Below the pieces are notes generated by a model, which saw nothing but the letters and a program-made list of their open reading frames with translations, did no database searches and was not told the origin of the DNA. A program made the position numbers and the translations under genes. From positions 620,001-684,000 of the forward strand of contig QANY01013250.1 of assembly GCA_003255025.1 (NCBI GenBank): a stretch of 64,000 nt of DNA. The letters run 5' to 3'. This document shows, in pieces, positions 1 through 16,915 of the stretch. Source of the DNA: Datisca glomerata. Lineage: Eukaryota; Streptophyta; Magnoliopsida; Cucurbitales; Datiscaceae. Each line of letters opens with the position of its first letter. The first letter of the stretch is position 1.

Positions 1-249
1 GGAGAAATCTAAGGATTAACTATGTTCCTCGTTCTTGTAATGAAGTGACGCATAGAATTGCTCGCTTTGGTCTTTCCTCTAGGGATTAACTATGTTCCTC
101 GTTCTTGTAATGAAGCGACGCATAGAATAGCTCGCTTTGGTCTTTCTAGTTGGAAGTCTTTTAATTGGTAGGAGTCAGCCCCCTTCACCCCAATCGTGGT
201 GACATTTGCGTTGTTGAGTAGTTTTGGTGTTGGTGTTTTTCTTGTTTAA
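1..249 (+). pseudogene. 3' tail of a LINE-type reverse transcriptase/RNase H
   Basis: The translation gives a PRSCNEVTHRIARFGL-like stretch, which resembles the C-terminal part of the RNase H-like domain found at the end of plant non-LTR retrotransposon ORFs (pattern VPRxxNxxAHxLA). A short tail follows to a TAA at 247-249, with an in-frame TAG after WKSFNW. The copy begins outside the window and is broken by a 70-bp duplication that shifts frame. It is a relic, not a working gene. Confidence 0.6.
13..152 (+). repeat. 70-bp tandem duplication
   Basis: Two adjacent copies start with GGATTAACTATGTTCC at 13 and 83 and differ at only a few bases (for example GAAGTGACG against GAAGCGACG). The period is 70, which is not a multiple of three, so the duplication breaks the RNase H-like reading frame it lies in. 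Confidence 0.9.
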
Positions 250-742
250 AAAAATAATAATGTGTTACACAAAATATAAACAGAATACGAAGAAACTATT
301 ATTTAGACAAAACTTATATCAAGGCTTGCAGGTGGTGTGATGGGCTAAAACAGAAATGTCTTTGCAGATGGTGTTAACAGTCTCAAACATCTGTATTCAG
401 GATACACTGGTCTCTTATAAGGAAGTAAATAACACAAAAAGACTCTCTCCATCAATGAACAGATTGTGTTCACAGATTTGCTTGAGAAAAAATGAAAATT
501 TTCAACACTTATACTGCCAACAAAATTGACTTAAATAGGAGTCATTGTGACTGTCTACAACAGTCACAAAATAATGAACTTGTGACTATACTGGACATTC
601 ACAAGTAAGAGTTAAAAATAACCTTTATATAGCTCTCTAAGACACATTTATATAGCTCTCTTAGACACCTCTTGAAAGACTTATGTAGAAAACTAAATAA
701 AAAATTGAAGGATCTAGGCAAATCAATCCCAAGAGGTCCAAA
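250..742. other. Intergenic, no feature seen
   Basis: AT-rich sequence without a convincing ORF. A short repeat of TTTATATAGCTCTC with variants occurs near 624-662. Confidence 0.5.
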
Positions 743-1306
743 CATAGTACAATTCTATTTCGATGGCCGTTTCAGTTTTCTGAAAAAATGAAACGTTCCA
801 GATATTTCGGTGTTTCGGTACGCCATTTCGAAAAAAAATTGAATCATCTAAAATAATGTTATAAAATTTATAATATATAATATAACTACGAAAAAATTGA
901 ATAAATGGATTATAGCATGCAAATAATACATAATTACCATTAAAATTCAACAAAACATCATATTAATGACATTAAAATTCAACAAAAACATCATATTAAG
1001 TTGACGTGCTAAAAAATACTCCAATTCCTTTGTAATTCAGGAGTATCTCCATCAAACCGATCTCACCATACTCTGCAAAAGAAACATGTTGAGAATAAAT
1101 TTAATTAAAACAACATAAATTCATAGGAGCATTGCGACCGAAACAGACCAAAATTCGGTTGAAATAGACCGAAACATACTGATATAGGTCAAAACAGACC
1201 GTAGTTCTGGATGAAAATTTATAACCCCCTATTTCATTCCGGTTCCTCGTCGGAACCGGAATGTTTCGGTCATTTCAACCGAAACGAAATGAAACAGACC
1301 ACTATG
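743..1306. mobile_element. Candidate hAT-like MITE
   Basis: The ends are CATAGT...ACTATG and are followed by imperfect inverted similarity (TTCTATTTCG on the left; the right end inverted reads CTGTTTCATTTCG). Flanks GGTCCAAA and AGTCCAAG match at 6 of 8 positions, as expected for a decayed 8-bp target duplication. The interior is rich in GAAACAGACC and CCGAAAC motifs in both orientations. There is no coding capacity. The 30-bp unit CATTAAAATTCAACAAAA is directly repeated near 937 and 969. Confidence 0.45.
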
Positions 1307-1352
1307 AGTCCAAGGCCCCATCAAAGGCTCTAGAATATATCTATCACAAGGT

Positions 1353-1420
1353 TAGGATTTGAACTTTTCATCTCAATAATCCACCTACAACCTTTACCAC
1401 TAAGCTATGAATCAACATAT
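1353..1420 (-). repeat. tRNA-derived SINE-like promoter
   Basis: On the minus strand an A box (TAGCTTAGTGG, complement of 1397-1407) is followed about 31 bases later by a B box (AGTTCAAATCC, complement of 1355-1365). This is the spacing of a tRNA-type RNA polymerase III promoter. The region does not fold into a clear tRNA, so a SINE head or degraded tRNA is more likely than a functional tRNA gene. Confidence 0.45.
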
Positions 1421-2773
1421 ATCCATTCACAACATATTAACTATAACGAGAGAGCCACTTGAAAGGCTTAATGAGACATGTTAGACAAGTATATAGGTTA
1501 TTATGAATCAAGAAAATATATTACCCAAAGTAGATGAAACATTGTTGAATGAATTTAGATAGAGGCGTGGCGAGCCACTGTCCTTAAAACTGATTTCACG
1601 CCCTCACGGAAAGTATCTCGATGCAACAAGAATCACTACGCGTCCGGCCTCTAGGATTCAATAACTTAAACATTTATTCTTTTACACGTGCACTTGTAGT
1701 AAATGAACCACATAAATCATACACTATATTCAATGTAGAAAATTGAAAATATATTGATTTTGAGAAAACTCATATGACTTAACAATATAAGAGAAGAATA
1801 GCTTTGTTTATATAGAAACTTAAGATATGTAACTTCCGAAAAATAATAATTGTGTTTTTTAATTTCTAAAACTAAAAATTGTATCATAGAACATTAATTT
1901 TATAATTTGTAACTCATAAAACATTAAGTGTGATAATTAAAATTTTTAACCCACAAATTAAAGTCTCCGATAGTACCCACTCAAATTGAGAAAAATGAAT
2001 GGTTTCATTGGGTCATATATGAGTTTTTGTTTATTTCAGTAAAGACATATAAATTAAACATGCCTCGAGTTTTTCCCTTAAATTTTGATTATTTTTTTGT
2101 TTTGGTACTTGAAGTTTAAATAATTTGTCAACTTAAACCTAAAAAGTTTGAATCAATTTTCAATATGTTACGACCATCAAATTGTTAGAAATAGTGTATT
2201 GCATTATAATATTAAATTAAAATAAAGGTAATATAACAATTCTATAAATACATTAATTATAATAGCTAGATAATATAATTACGGAAAGTAATGTAAAAAT
2301 ATTAATTACAAAATGTAAATAAAGTGCTTACTAACGCAAAAAGCAATATGGACAGAATAACAAAATATATAGAAAGAAATCAAACCGGGTCTTGTTTTGA
2401 AAGTTTCCTTAAAATAGTTACGTCCATTTACTTGTGGTACTAAGGTTGATAACGACGTCTGTTTTTCAAAATAAAATAGTTGGAGACAGCTGAAGAACAC
2501 TCAACTTCACCATCTTAATCGAACTGACTTGCCATAATTCTAGCACCAGAATAATGACGCAAACTAAAGACTTGGACTGAAAAACCAAACTGACACTGAA
2601 TTGAGATAAAACTGAACTGACACTAAACCGAAAACTGAACCAAGAAAACTTGAAGAAAAACTAGCCAAAAACATAGAGAGACAAAAAATTGAGAGAAAAA
2701 TAGAGCTAATTGCTTCTTTGTTGTGAAAAATGAGGAGGGGAATGCCCCATTTTATACTATTCATAGGGGGAGC
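1421..2773. other. Intergenic, mostly featureless
   Basis: AT-rich DNA without supported genes. A block of about 110 bp at 1563-1672 is markedly more GC-rich than its surroundings, but I cannot assign it. Confidence 0.4.
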
Positions 2774-3071
2774 CACCATTAAAGGTCATTTAATCCATTA
2801 AAGGGCTATTTAACCCCAAAAATGTTTTTGTCTTAATTCACAAAAATAAAAAACATTATGGGTTTTTATATACTAAGAATGTTTTATATCATGTGATATT
2901 TGGGCTTTCTTTAAGAAGAAAAAAAATCTAGAACAAAAAATAGTCCATATAGGGATGACCCACATAGAGAGAGCATTTATGATTATCAAGTTACCACCAT
3001 TAAAGGTCATTTAATCCATTAAAGGGCTATTTAACCCAACAAATGTTTGTCTTAATTTACAAAAATAAAAA
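2774..3071 (+). repeat. Pair of direct repeats (~77 bp)
   Basis: The segment beginning CCATTAAAGGTCATTTAATC at about 2775 recurs almost unchanged at about 2996, each copy running on to a CAAAAATAAAAAA stretch. The DNA between them (about 2890-2990) is itself repeated at about 4720-4830 (shared GTGATATTTGGG and CACATAGAGAGAGC). This suggests copies of an unclassified dispersed repeat. Confidence 0.7.
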
Positions 3072-4154
3072 AATATTTTACCTTTATTTACAAAGAATAT
3101 TGGGAAATTTTTCAATATAGACAATTTTACTACTATGTTAAATGATAGGTAAATAGCAGGTTTCTAAACTGGTCAATAAATTTAGTTCAAATATCCTTCA
3201 TCTATACTTAAATATGGATATGCCAGTATATATAACCTATAATTAAGGAAAGACATTCAGATTTAAATTTAAATTTACCAGATAATCAACCACTACCGTA
3301 ATAAATGATAATTTAGAAATAAAACTAAATTTGTTTAGAAATAAATTATAAATAATAAATGTAAACCATTCTTTCCTAAAACAATTAGAGTTTGAAAATC
3401 CCGCCCAAACATCAACCACTAGGTAAATCATCTCCGATCTCTATCTTTTTATGTTAACGTAATAAAAAAATAAAAAATAAATCAATTAAGTTAAACATAA
3501 AAAAAATTAAATCTAAAAATTATAATTCGTGAAATCAATCAAATTACTGCTATTCTAATTAATAAATGAATAATGACATAAGGAAACATTATTGGTTTCA
3601 AAAAATATCAAAAATAATCTAAGATATTATTATCATATAAGTTTAAATTTTGAAAAATCCCTATAGATAAGCCCCAGCATAATCCTTTATTAATTAAAAA
3701 ATTAAAATAACAATCAAAATATTATTAACCATAATGTTTTAAATCAATTGAAACTAAAAATGTAAATCAATTTTTTTCTAAAAAATGAGTATCTGAAAAT
3801 GTAAAAAATCTCGCCCAAGCATCAACCAACAAGTAAATCAACTTCAATCTCTATCAACCTTCAAAAGCAATTAACAGTATATCGGTAATAATAGTCAATC
3901 ATCGGCAATACTGTTCAATCGGCTTAACAATTTGGTTTTTTTATTACAAGATTTTTGATAATTTATGAATGTATTGTAGGTTCAATTATTGATGAATGCC
4001 GAAGAAAGATGTTTGCTTGTGAATTGATAATCTAACGCCAAAGAAGGAACACTTTTTTCCATAACAATAAAAGATAATCTAATAACTGAAAATGTTAAAT
4101 CACGGAAGTATGTATACACTTTGAAACTAATAACAGACTTCTGATCTTTCTAGA
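3072..4154. other. Intergenic, AT-rich
   Basis: No supported gene. The phrase CCCGCCCAAACATCAACCACTAGGTAAATCA (in two parts around 3400-3430) recurs with changes near 3810-3840, so another low-copy repeat is present. Confidence 0.4.
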
Positions 4155-4272
4155 GGTGTATTTGCCCTTAGGCGTGACCATACATGACATAGAAATCACA
4201 CTTGGAAATGGTGGACAATTAGCTAGAGCTGCATGTGCTGTAGCGAAACTGATTGTAAAAGAGAGGAAATCG
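4155..4272 (+). pseudogene. rpl2: Plastid rpl2 fragment in nuclear DNA (NUPT)
   Basis: One frame reads [18 protein letters not shown] and then [19 protein letters not shown]. This matches the middle of plastid ribosomal protein L2, where PLGTAIHNIEIT and [21 protein letters not shown] are the familiar forms. The similarity starts and stops abruptly, with no start, stop or remaining L2 sequence, and several conserved glycines are changed. The family match is established; that it came by plastid-to-nucleus transfer is inferred. A mitochondrial rpl2 source is possible but less likely. Confidence 0.75.
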
Positions 4273-5757
4273 ACTGGTCCAATGACTTGGCATAAAAGGT
4301 GAGTAGGGTTCTGCTCCATGTGGTGCACTCCCGCTTCTTCATACCCGGAATAAGTTTGAAAATCAAATTTTATAATTAAATTATAAATTAGTTATGAAAA
4401 CAAGAAATTTTCAAAACCGAAAATCTAGAATTATTGCGTGATTAATTTAAGAAAAATATAATTATAAACTTTGATTTTAAGAAACCGTAAATATGTCAAT
4501 AAATTATTCATTATTCTACTAATTAATTATAGTGGACCCACACAATCAATTACAAGTAATCACCTGTAGAGGGTAAATCTGTCAACATGAAAATGGGATA
4601 AATAAACCAGTGATGCGACACTCTGAAAATTGTTATTTACCTAAGAAAAAAACGAGTTATTGCATAACTCTTACTTCTAGACTTGACTATATATGCTGCA
4701 ATTATTTAAAAATATTCCATATTTTGTGATATTTGGGTTTTTTTTAGAAGAAAAAATAAATCTAGAGCAAAAAACAATCAATGTATGGATGATCCACATA
4801 GAGAGAGCTTTTATGATTATCAAGTTACCACATTTTATACAAGTATCTTTATATATACTGATTTAACCTTTTCTCTCTGTCCAATGTGAGATTTCTACAA
4901 TTTTCACCTATTTTCATTTTCATGTAGCTCACTGTGAAAGATAATTTACCATTCATCACAAACTTATTTTGACAAATTAATAGTCGATGTACTCGCGGAG
5001 GAGAACTCAAATCTCCGAAAACCTTACACTTTTACGTCGTGAATCTCACATGAAAATTTACCCGAAATGGATCCACAAAAATTGTGCAAAAATACCCAAT
5101 TTTCAACACAAATCCATAAGTGAAATGTGATTGTAATAATGATTTGACATGTAAAATCGATTACGTGGCACCATTTCAAAATGTTAAACCATGTCAAACC
5201 ATGATCAATTTTTGTATCAAGTTACTCGGCGTTTGATTTATGAAATCGATGGTCATAAACAAATAGAAAATGACTTTAAAATTGAATGACTAGACATCAA
5301 ATGAAAAAAAAAAACTTTCATAGCTGAGTTCAATATTATCAACTTAGCATTGGCTCATACTGGATCTCTTATCTAGGTGTTTCACAAGTCCTTTTTTTGT
5401 TTGGTTTCTTACACTAAAGGCAACGTGGCCAGCATTACAACATGAAGGTTAGGATGTCATATAATTTGGAGTTTAAGAGACGTGCATAGGTCTAAATAGC
5501 CTCAATTACAATACTTTCCCCACGGCCGTGGCTACGAGGAATGGGGAGAGGGTCTTATACGTATTTGCTGCCTATATTTTAATTATACTAATTAAATTTA
5601 TAAAACTAAATTATAGTTACTAACATTTTTCAATCAAATTAAAGAGTGTATACATTGGTCTTCACTTAAGATTTAAAAGAAAAGAAAATAACCATCCAAG
5701 TGGTGAATGTTAGGTCTAAGGTTTAAATTGTTGTTTAGTGCAAACAATTTTTTCTGT
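4273..5757. other. Intergenic
   Basis: No supported gene. It contains the second copy (about 4720-4830) of the dispersed repeat also seen near 2890-2990. Confidence 0.4.
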
Positions 5758-5765
5758 ACTGCAAT

Positions 5766-6377
5766 TAGGGGGTGTTCAAAAACCGTCCACACCGTATAAT
5801 CCGATCCGGACCGAATTTGATCGGCCTGGATGATTTTTTTCTCATATTTGGTCGGTTCGGTCCTTCTTTTAGAGAGGACCGAACTTTTGGTTCGGTCCAG
5901 AATTTCAATCAATTTTGGACCGGACCGATCAGACCGACCGTGTAATATATATAAAATATTTTTCAAGTAAAAAGTGACTTTTTCTGATTCTCATATCGGA
6001 AAGGAAATAGAGAGCTAAGGTGGGAATGAGTTATAAAAATACTACATGTACCTCCTCATAATGAAGTAAGCGTCTATATGTGTGTGCTATTAAAGCATGC
6101 TTTGAAATAAGGCATATTTATTACGCGTATAATATGTTTAATGTATTAAGCGTGTATTAAACTTTTAATCTGAAAATTACGTGTATTTATTATGCATATA
6201 AAACGTGTACTTAGATCGTAAAATCTGTTTGAATTGACCATTGAAGTTCGGTCTGATCAGTTCAGATTTTTTACAATGTTTAGGTCAGTTCGGTCCTCCA
6301 TATAGGAGGACCGTAATTTTCGGTCTGATCTCGTTTTTCTCCAAAAATATGATGAGGCCGAGTGTTGAACATCCCTA
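5766..6377. mobile_element. hAT-type MITE with perfect 8-bp TSD
   Basis: The terminal inverted repeats are TAGGGGGTGTTCAA at the left and TTGAACATCCCTA at the right. The element is flanked by the identical 8-bp sequence ACTGCAAT at 5758-5765 and 6378-6385. Eight-base duplication and TAGGG termini are typical of hAT elements. The interior is full of CCGGACCGA/TCGGTC motifs in both orientations and encodes no transposase, so it is non-autonomous. Confidence 0.85.
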
Positions 6378-6385
6378 ACTGCAAT

Positions 6386-9679
<3,294 letters not shown>

Positions 9680-10512
9680 TCGAAGAGGGTTTGGATCTAA
9701 GATTGACTCGGACGATGACTTGTCAAGTGCAGTGTAGTTTCTTATTCTGTTCATCTTATGCACAGTGTCGTAAAGAAGCCCCCAAGTGTTTTTGGTGTAT
9801 AGCCTGAGGCTACATTCTGAGATGCATGTGAAAGCATGACATTGTTTCTTTATTCATGATCTGTTTAGCGGTGACCACCATTGTTAACAAATTAATGTAC
9901 ACTTAATGTTGTCTCATTGTCTCTAATCGGTTTAGATTCCTATTACAAACTGCCTTTTTCTTATGAGCAACTGCTATATTGGTAATATACTACGTCATTT
10001 GACCTCATGGTTATAGAAAGCTCTCTTCTAATGGAAAGAAATTTCCTCCAAGTTTTTGGTTCTTATTACTCGATTTCAATTAAAAAAGAACCTATGAAAC
10101 AAAATAAATGTCAGAAATGTTTCTAAGAAATAAACCGGTGACAAGGAACATGTTATGTAACACAAATTAACGTAAAAAAAAAACGTATTCTAATGTATAG
10201 TATTGTGGAATCGGTATTGTCATTCATCAACAGCAGCTCGACAGAGCTGATGAACTTTTCAACCACACTACGGTCGCTTGTAAGAAATCGAGATCAACAA
10301 TGTCTTATTTCTCCATAGGGCAAGAAGGAAACGAGTTTTCCTGGAACTCTACCGCCTGATAACCAATGATTTCAAAACACAGATGGGAGGTCTGTTCAAC
10401 TATAAAATAGATGAGGAAAAAATTACATAAGCGTTGCATCTTGGCACCCGGTGAAGGGAAAGGTAAAATTGTTTATGTTAGTAACTGTACATGGTGGCAA
10501 AAAAATTGTTAA
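9680..10512. other. Convergent 3' region between two genes
   Basis: 3' UTR of the ROP gene on + and 3' UTR of the minus-strand gene ending at 10513. No ORF or repeat stands out. Confidence 0.5.
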
Positions 10513-12696
10513 TCAATAAGGAATTGTAAAAGGCAATGCGTAAATATCAGCCTCCGGTAAGTGTTGAGCCCTTGGTAACAAACTCGTGCTTCTGCAACAG
10601 AGACCACCATCGTTGAAGGCTTTTCGTCTTTTTGGACTCTGACCATTCTTAAATGATGATTTCCCGAATAGCCAGTCTAAATCACTGGAATCATTCTGCG
10701 TAAAGATATGTTGAGGTGGCACCCAGTTCTCGATTAGAGCCTTATACGGTGAGTCTGCCTCTTGAATCCGATTATCACTTGCCGGAGCTCCGGAGCCAGT
10801 TCCTCCTAGACAAGGCAAGTCTATCTCTGCCGTAGAAGCACGAGTCTCTGCAGCTAAATTTGTAGTATCATTAATAGAGCAGCATTTTTCTTCATTTCGT
10901 ACTTGGATAATATCATTCCCATGTTGAGATGGAGAAATCTCCTCTTCGACAATCGATTGTTCTGGGTCCGTTTGCTTCTTCATGGACAATCGGATCCTAA
11001 TGACAGTTCCTGTTTGGCGTTCTTTATGATATAAAGTTTAGTGAGTTGTTGCAAAGACCTGTTGAAAGAAAGGTATAGAAAGAGGATATCCGTCAAACTC
11101 ACCACAATTGTCATTTTGGTTGGTCCTCCTTTTCCTCTTGTGGCCGCCGCTTTGGATGCTTTCAGATGAGTAACAAGGATTCTGGAGACACATTGGCTGT
11201 CCATGTTCTTCAGTCAGATCACTTCTTTCTAACTGTTCTGCTTCATATCCATTGACCTTCTTGGAGCGCAGAGTCTCACAGCTCGCCATTCTTTTTTCAT
11301 GTTTGTGATCTCTCTTTAAATTGAGCTTTACTTCGTCATGACCAACAACACCAGATTTGTCTTTCCTTCCTTTTCTTTTATGATTCTTGTCCCTTTTCTT
11401 TTCTTTCCTGGTATCAGTCTTGACCTTCTTGGATTCACTCTGGAGCTATTATAAAGCACCAGATAACGATTTCAAAACGAGAGGGCAAGAAAATAACAAA
11501 GAGAGCAACCTTCACCACGTTTATCAACATGACAAACTCTATTACCGTCAACTCATCCACAATAAAACCTTAATACTCCCAGAGGAAGGAATTTTAATGA
11601 CAAGAAAATTGTCTCGCTATTAGTCAATTATCAAAATCGCATGTCTCTAAGGGCATCATTATCACTGAATCAGTTCAGCTTTAGAACACAGCAGTTTAGT
11701 ATCAACAGTATCAACTAAAACAGTTGCATATTCGTTATTATCGTGATTGGCATACTGAAAGTTCATCAACTCCAACTTTCTGGAGCCTTCCACCCATAAG
11801 ATGGAATGAACAGTACAACCCAAACAACTAATAAAATAAACGCAGCCAAATTCACTTTGTTCAATTCGAACTAACAATTTATAACCCATTACAAACTAAG
11901 ATTAGATCCTACAACATGGGTTCCAAGAATGCTAATCACAGACGAATGAATTTAATGACCAGTGAACAAAACATTAAATTCATCAACCATAACCCGACAC
12001 AAGCGCACAATATTCTCGTACTAACACGAAACTACATTTTGCAAAAAAGGTTTTCGAAAACATTAATTATTAAATAAAAACATTTTCATTCCTTCAATCT
12101 ATTATATATAGGAATTTCCATACGTTATAAAATAATTTAGGTTATAATTGATTTAACAAAATAAAATATGTTTGTCACGGGTTAACAACATTACTCCCCC
12201 TACAGCTACAATTTCCTACGCCATCCAACTCCACATTTGGGAGACACCCAAAAGATTTAATTCTAATCCAAACATAATATAGGGTTATGGCAAGAAAAAT
12301 CTAACTCAAACCAGCGAAACATTCGCACAAAAAACCTCCAACAAGTCGCATCTCATACATGATAAAAAAACTCGAATCCGTTTTGTTTATCCTACAACAA
12401 AACCCCAAGGATCAATCCCCATTCATGCATCTGAGGACCAAGACTCTTAAAATAACCGTTTATTCCGCATCGGAAACACCCATCATCTAATTAACCATCA
12501 AATACTGATTCTAAAATAGATCCTCTATTAGTATGCAGTATCAAAGTTGGCCTCGCAAATCAATCAGAGTATGGAGCATAATCATCACCATATACCAAGT
12601 TGCTCAACAAACCTTAATCGATTCGATCAAGGCCGCCCCACTACTCGCCCCCTTCCTCTCATAGCCGGGAGGAGGGTAAGGAAAGCACCGAGACAT
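10513..12696 (-). CDS. Conserved plant protein of unknown function, basic and low-complexity
   Basis: Three exons on the minus strand: 12696-12613, 11445-11103 and 11009-10513, giving 307 aa with GT..AG introns. The start is fixed by the family hallmark MSRCFPYPPPGYE. A lysine-rich segment follows (KKVKTDTRKEKKRDKNHKRK), then SDLTEEHGQP, a GHKRKRRT basic patch that looks like a nuclear localisation signal, VIRIRL at the start of exon 3, ALIENWVPP and DLDWLFG near residues 235-260, and the C terminus LPEADIYALPFTIPY. I recognise this as a plant family often labelled 'myb-like protein X' or 'DNA ligase-like' in databases. Neither a Myb nor a ligase domain is visible here, so those labels should not be copied. 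Function unknown; nuclear location is inferred from the basic patches. Intron 1 is about 1.2 kb. The gene is convergent with the ROP gene. Confidence 0.88.
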
Positions 12697-13097
12697 CGTC
12701 TATATGGCAGATCTAAAAGCAAATCTAGAAAGTAATCGTCGACCGCCTAAAATCGCTTAAAGATCAGCCGCAAGAAAACCCTAGCACCTTGCTCTTCGTC
12801 TCGAATTTTAAGGGAGGATGTGATTTATAGAGCGACTAACCGACCTAAATTGTAAATACCTATAGTACCATTACACTTCTTCGTATTAACAGTTATAAGT
12901 GGTTGGAATATTTTTGGCATTTTGGGGTCTTTTTGGGAACAAAGTAACAACCCTAATTCCGTATAAGGGAGGTTTACAACGCGCTTTATTTTGACGCGTT
13001 CTCGCATGGAACTAGGGCGGTGTGCTGAGGAGAAATCAAGTAGTTCGTGTATCACTTCAGTACGAATCCCGCTGCTGTATATCATCCACTGATAAAT
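12697..13097. other. 5' flank of the minus-strand gene
   Basis: Probable 5' UTR and promoter of the gene starting at 12696. No clear TATA box or other motif is evident. Confidence 0.35.
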
Positions 13098-13537
13098 TTA
13101 GAGATGTGCAGATTTTTTCCGAACCGGTTCTTTTGATATAATAATTATAATCGATTCAGTTATTTTTAATAATCAAATTTTTTGTTTGATTATTTTTTTC
13201 AATAACTTTATAATTTCGAACAGATTACAATTATTTTTTAATATATATTATATATTATTAATTATTGTTATTGAGTTGAATATTTAGATTTATTAGTATT
13301 AAAAAATAAATGGAGGTTAGTATATGGAGTAATGAAAACTATATTTGATTATTGATATATTGATATTTTCAGTTTAAAATTCTTGCTGTTTTAAGAATTT
13401 TTACAGACGCATCTGAACCGATTACAAATAATCAAATCGAAATAATTACTTTGATTATATTTTGTTCGATTCGGTTATATAGATAACCGGTGAATCCGAT
13501 TCAATTACAAATAAATGAACGTTAGTGCACATCCCTC
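13098..13537. mobile_element. hAT-like MITE with GATAAAT TSD
   Basis: The left end TTAGAGATGTGCA and the right end TGCACATCCCTC are inverted copies. The 7-bp sequence GATAAAT flanks both sides (13091-13097 and 13538-13544). The AT-rich interior carries CGATTCGG-type motifs near both ends and has no coding capacity. Confidence 0.75.
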
Positions 13538-13544
13538 GATAAAT

Positions 13545-14507
13545 CTTTGCTTTTGATCCTCAAAAAGTATTCACTCTTTTATGTGACCAATTCAATATTT
13601 TAATGAAATAAAAAAATTTGATATTTTAATAACAAATCATTAAAAACCTTTCAAAAGGTTTTACATAAATCGCACGAAAAAGTTTTTGACATTTTTTAAG
13701 TATCTAAATGTTCATAATTTTTTATATCATTTTACAAGGCATGTATATTTTTTTAAAATTTTGAAAAATCATTTATCTTTTCTCCTAAATCTGAATAATT
13801 ATTGTATTTTAAGAACAAACAACTATGAAATCGTTAAATATCCTATGATGATGCTACATGAAAATCGTACCCCATTACTTACGGAAACATATAACCTCTT
13901 GTTTGGATAAACAAGAGATGATCTATCCGATCTAGGTTGTCTGTTCCTACCTAGATATTTTTTTACTAAAAAAAATTAAATAAAAATGGGACTAGCTTTA
14001 TCGTCTAAATTAGAGTGGACGGTCTAAATTTGAAAAGATCCCCTCGTGTTTAATCCCTACGACTTATAGATCCCGGAAATGAGGCTTATGAGGAAATTAA
14101 GGAATGGTGTCAAGAATTTGTCTAAAATATGAAAAAGAAGAACTTATGATGAACACATTGATGACTAATGAATATATTTAATCAGATATATTTTTACTTC
14201 TTAAAATTTAAAATTCTAATTGACACTAAATAAAGTAAAAAAGTTTGTTTAATTTTAATCATGTGTTTTTGGAACATGAGTTGTCTTGATTATTATCGAT
14301 GAATTTCGTTGACAAAAAATATGATGTGTAATTTATTGATAACACAATCAATATATGTATTTTTCCCTCCCCCTGTTTGAGGGGGAGTTGGTTAACATTT
14401 GAGAAAAGAAAAGAGTGTATTTGATATTTTATAATTCCCCCATCCAAACCCCTCATAGAACCCTGTCGGGGGTGTCTTGTGAGAGAGAGCACTTTCACCT
14501 GATCACG
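13545..14507. other. Upstream region of the PGES2-like gene
   Basis: AT-rich intergenic DNA, then a CCCTCCCCCTGTTTGAGGGGG hairpin-like stretch near 14366-14387 and the 5' leader of the next gene. The coding frame is open upstream from 14415, but the ATG at 14508 starts the recognisable transit-peptide-like N terminus. Confidence 0.4.

Positions 14508-16915
<2,408 letters not shown>

Noticed and set aside
5673..5966. 97-codon frame on - with GRSDRSGPK and RTEPTKYEKK
   Set aside because: It comes from the GGACCGA-rich left part of the hAT MITE; composition explains it.
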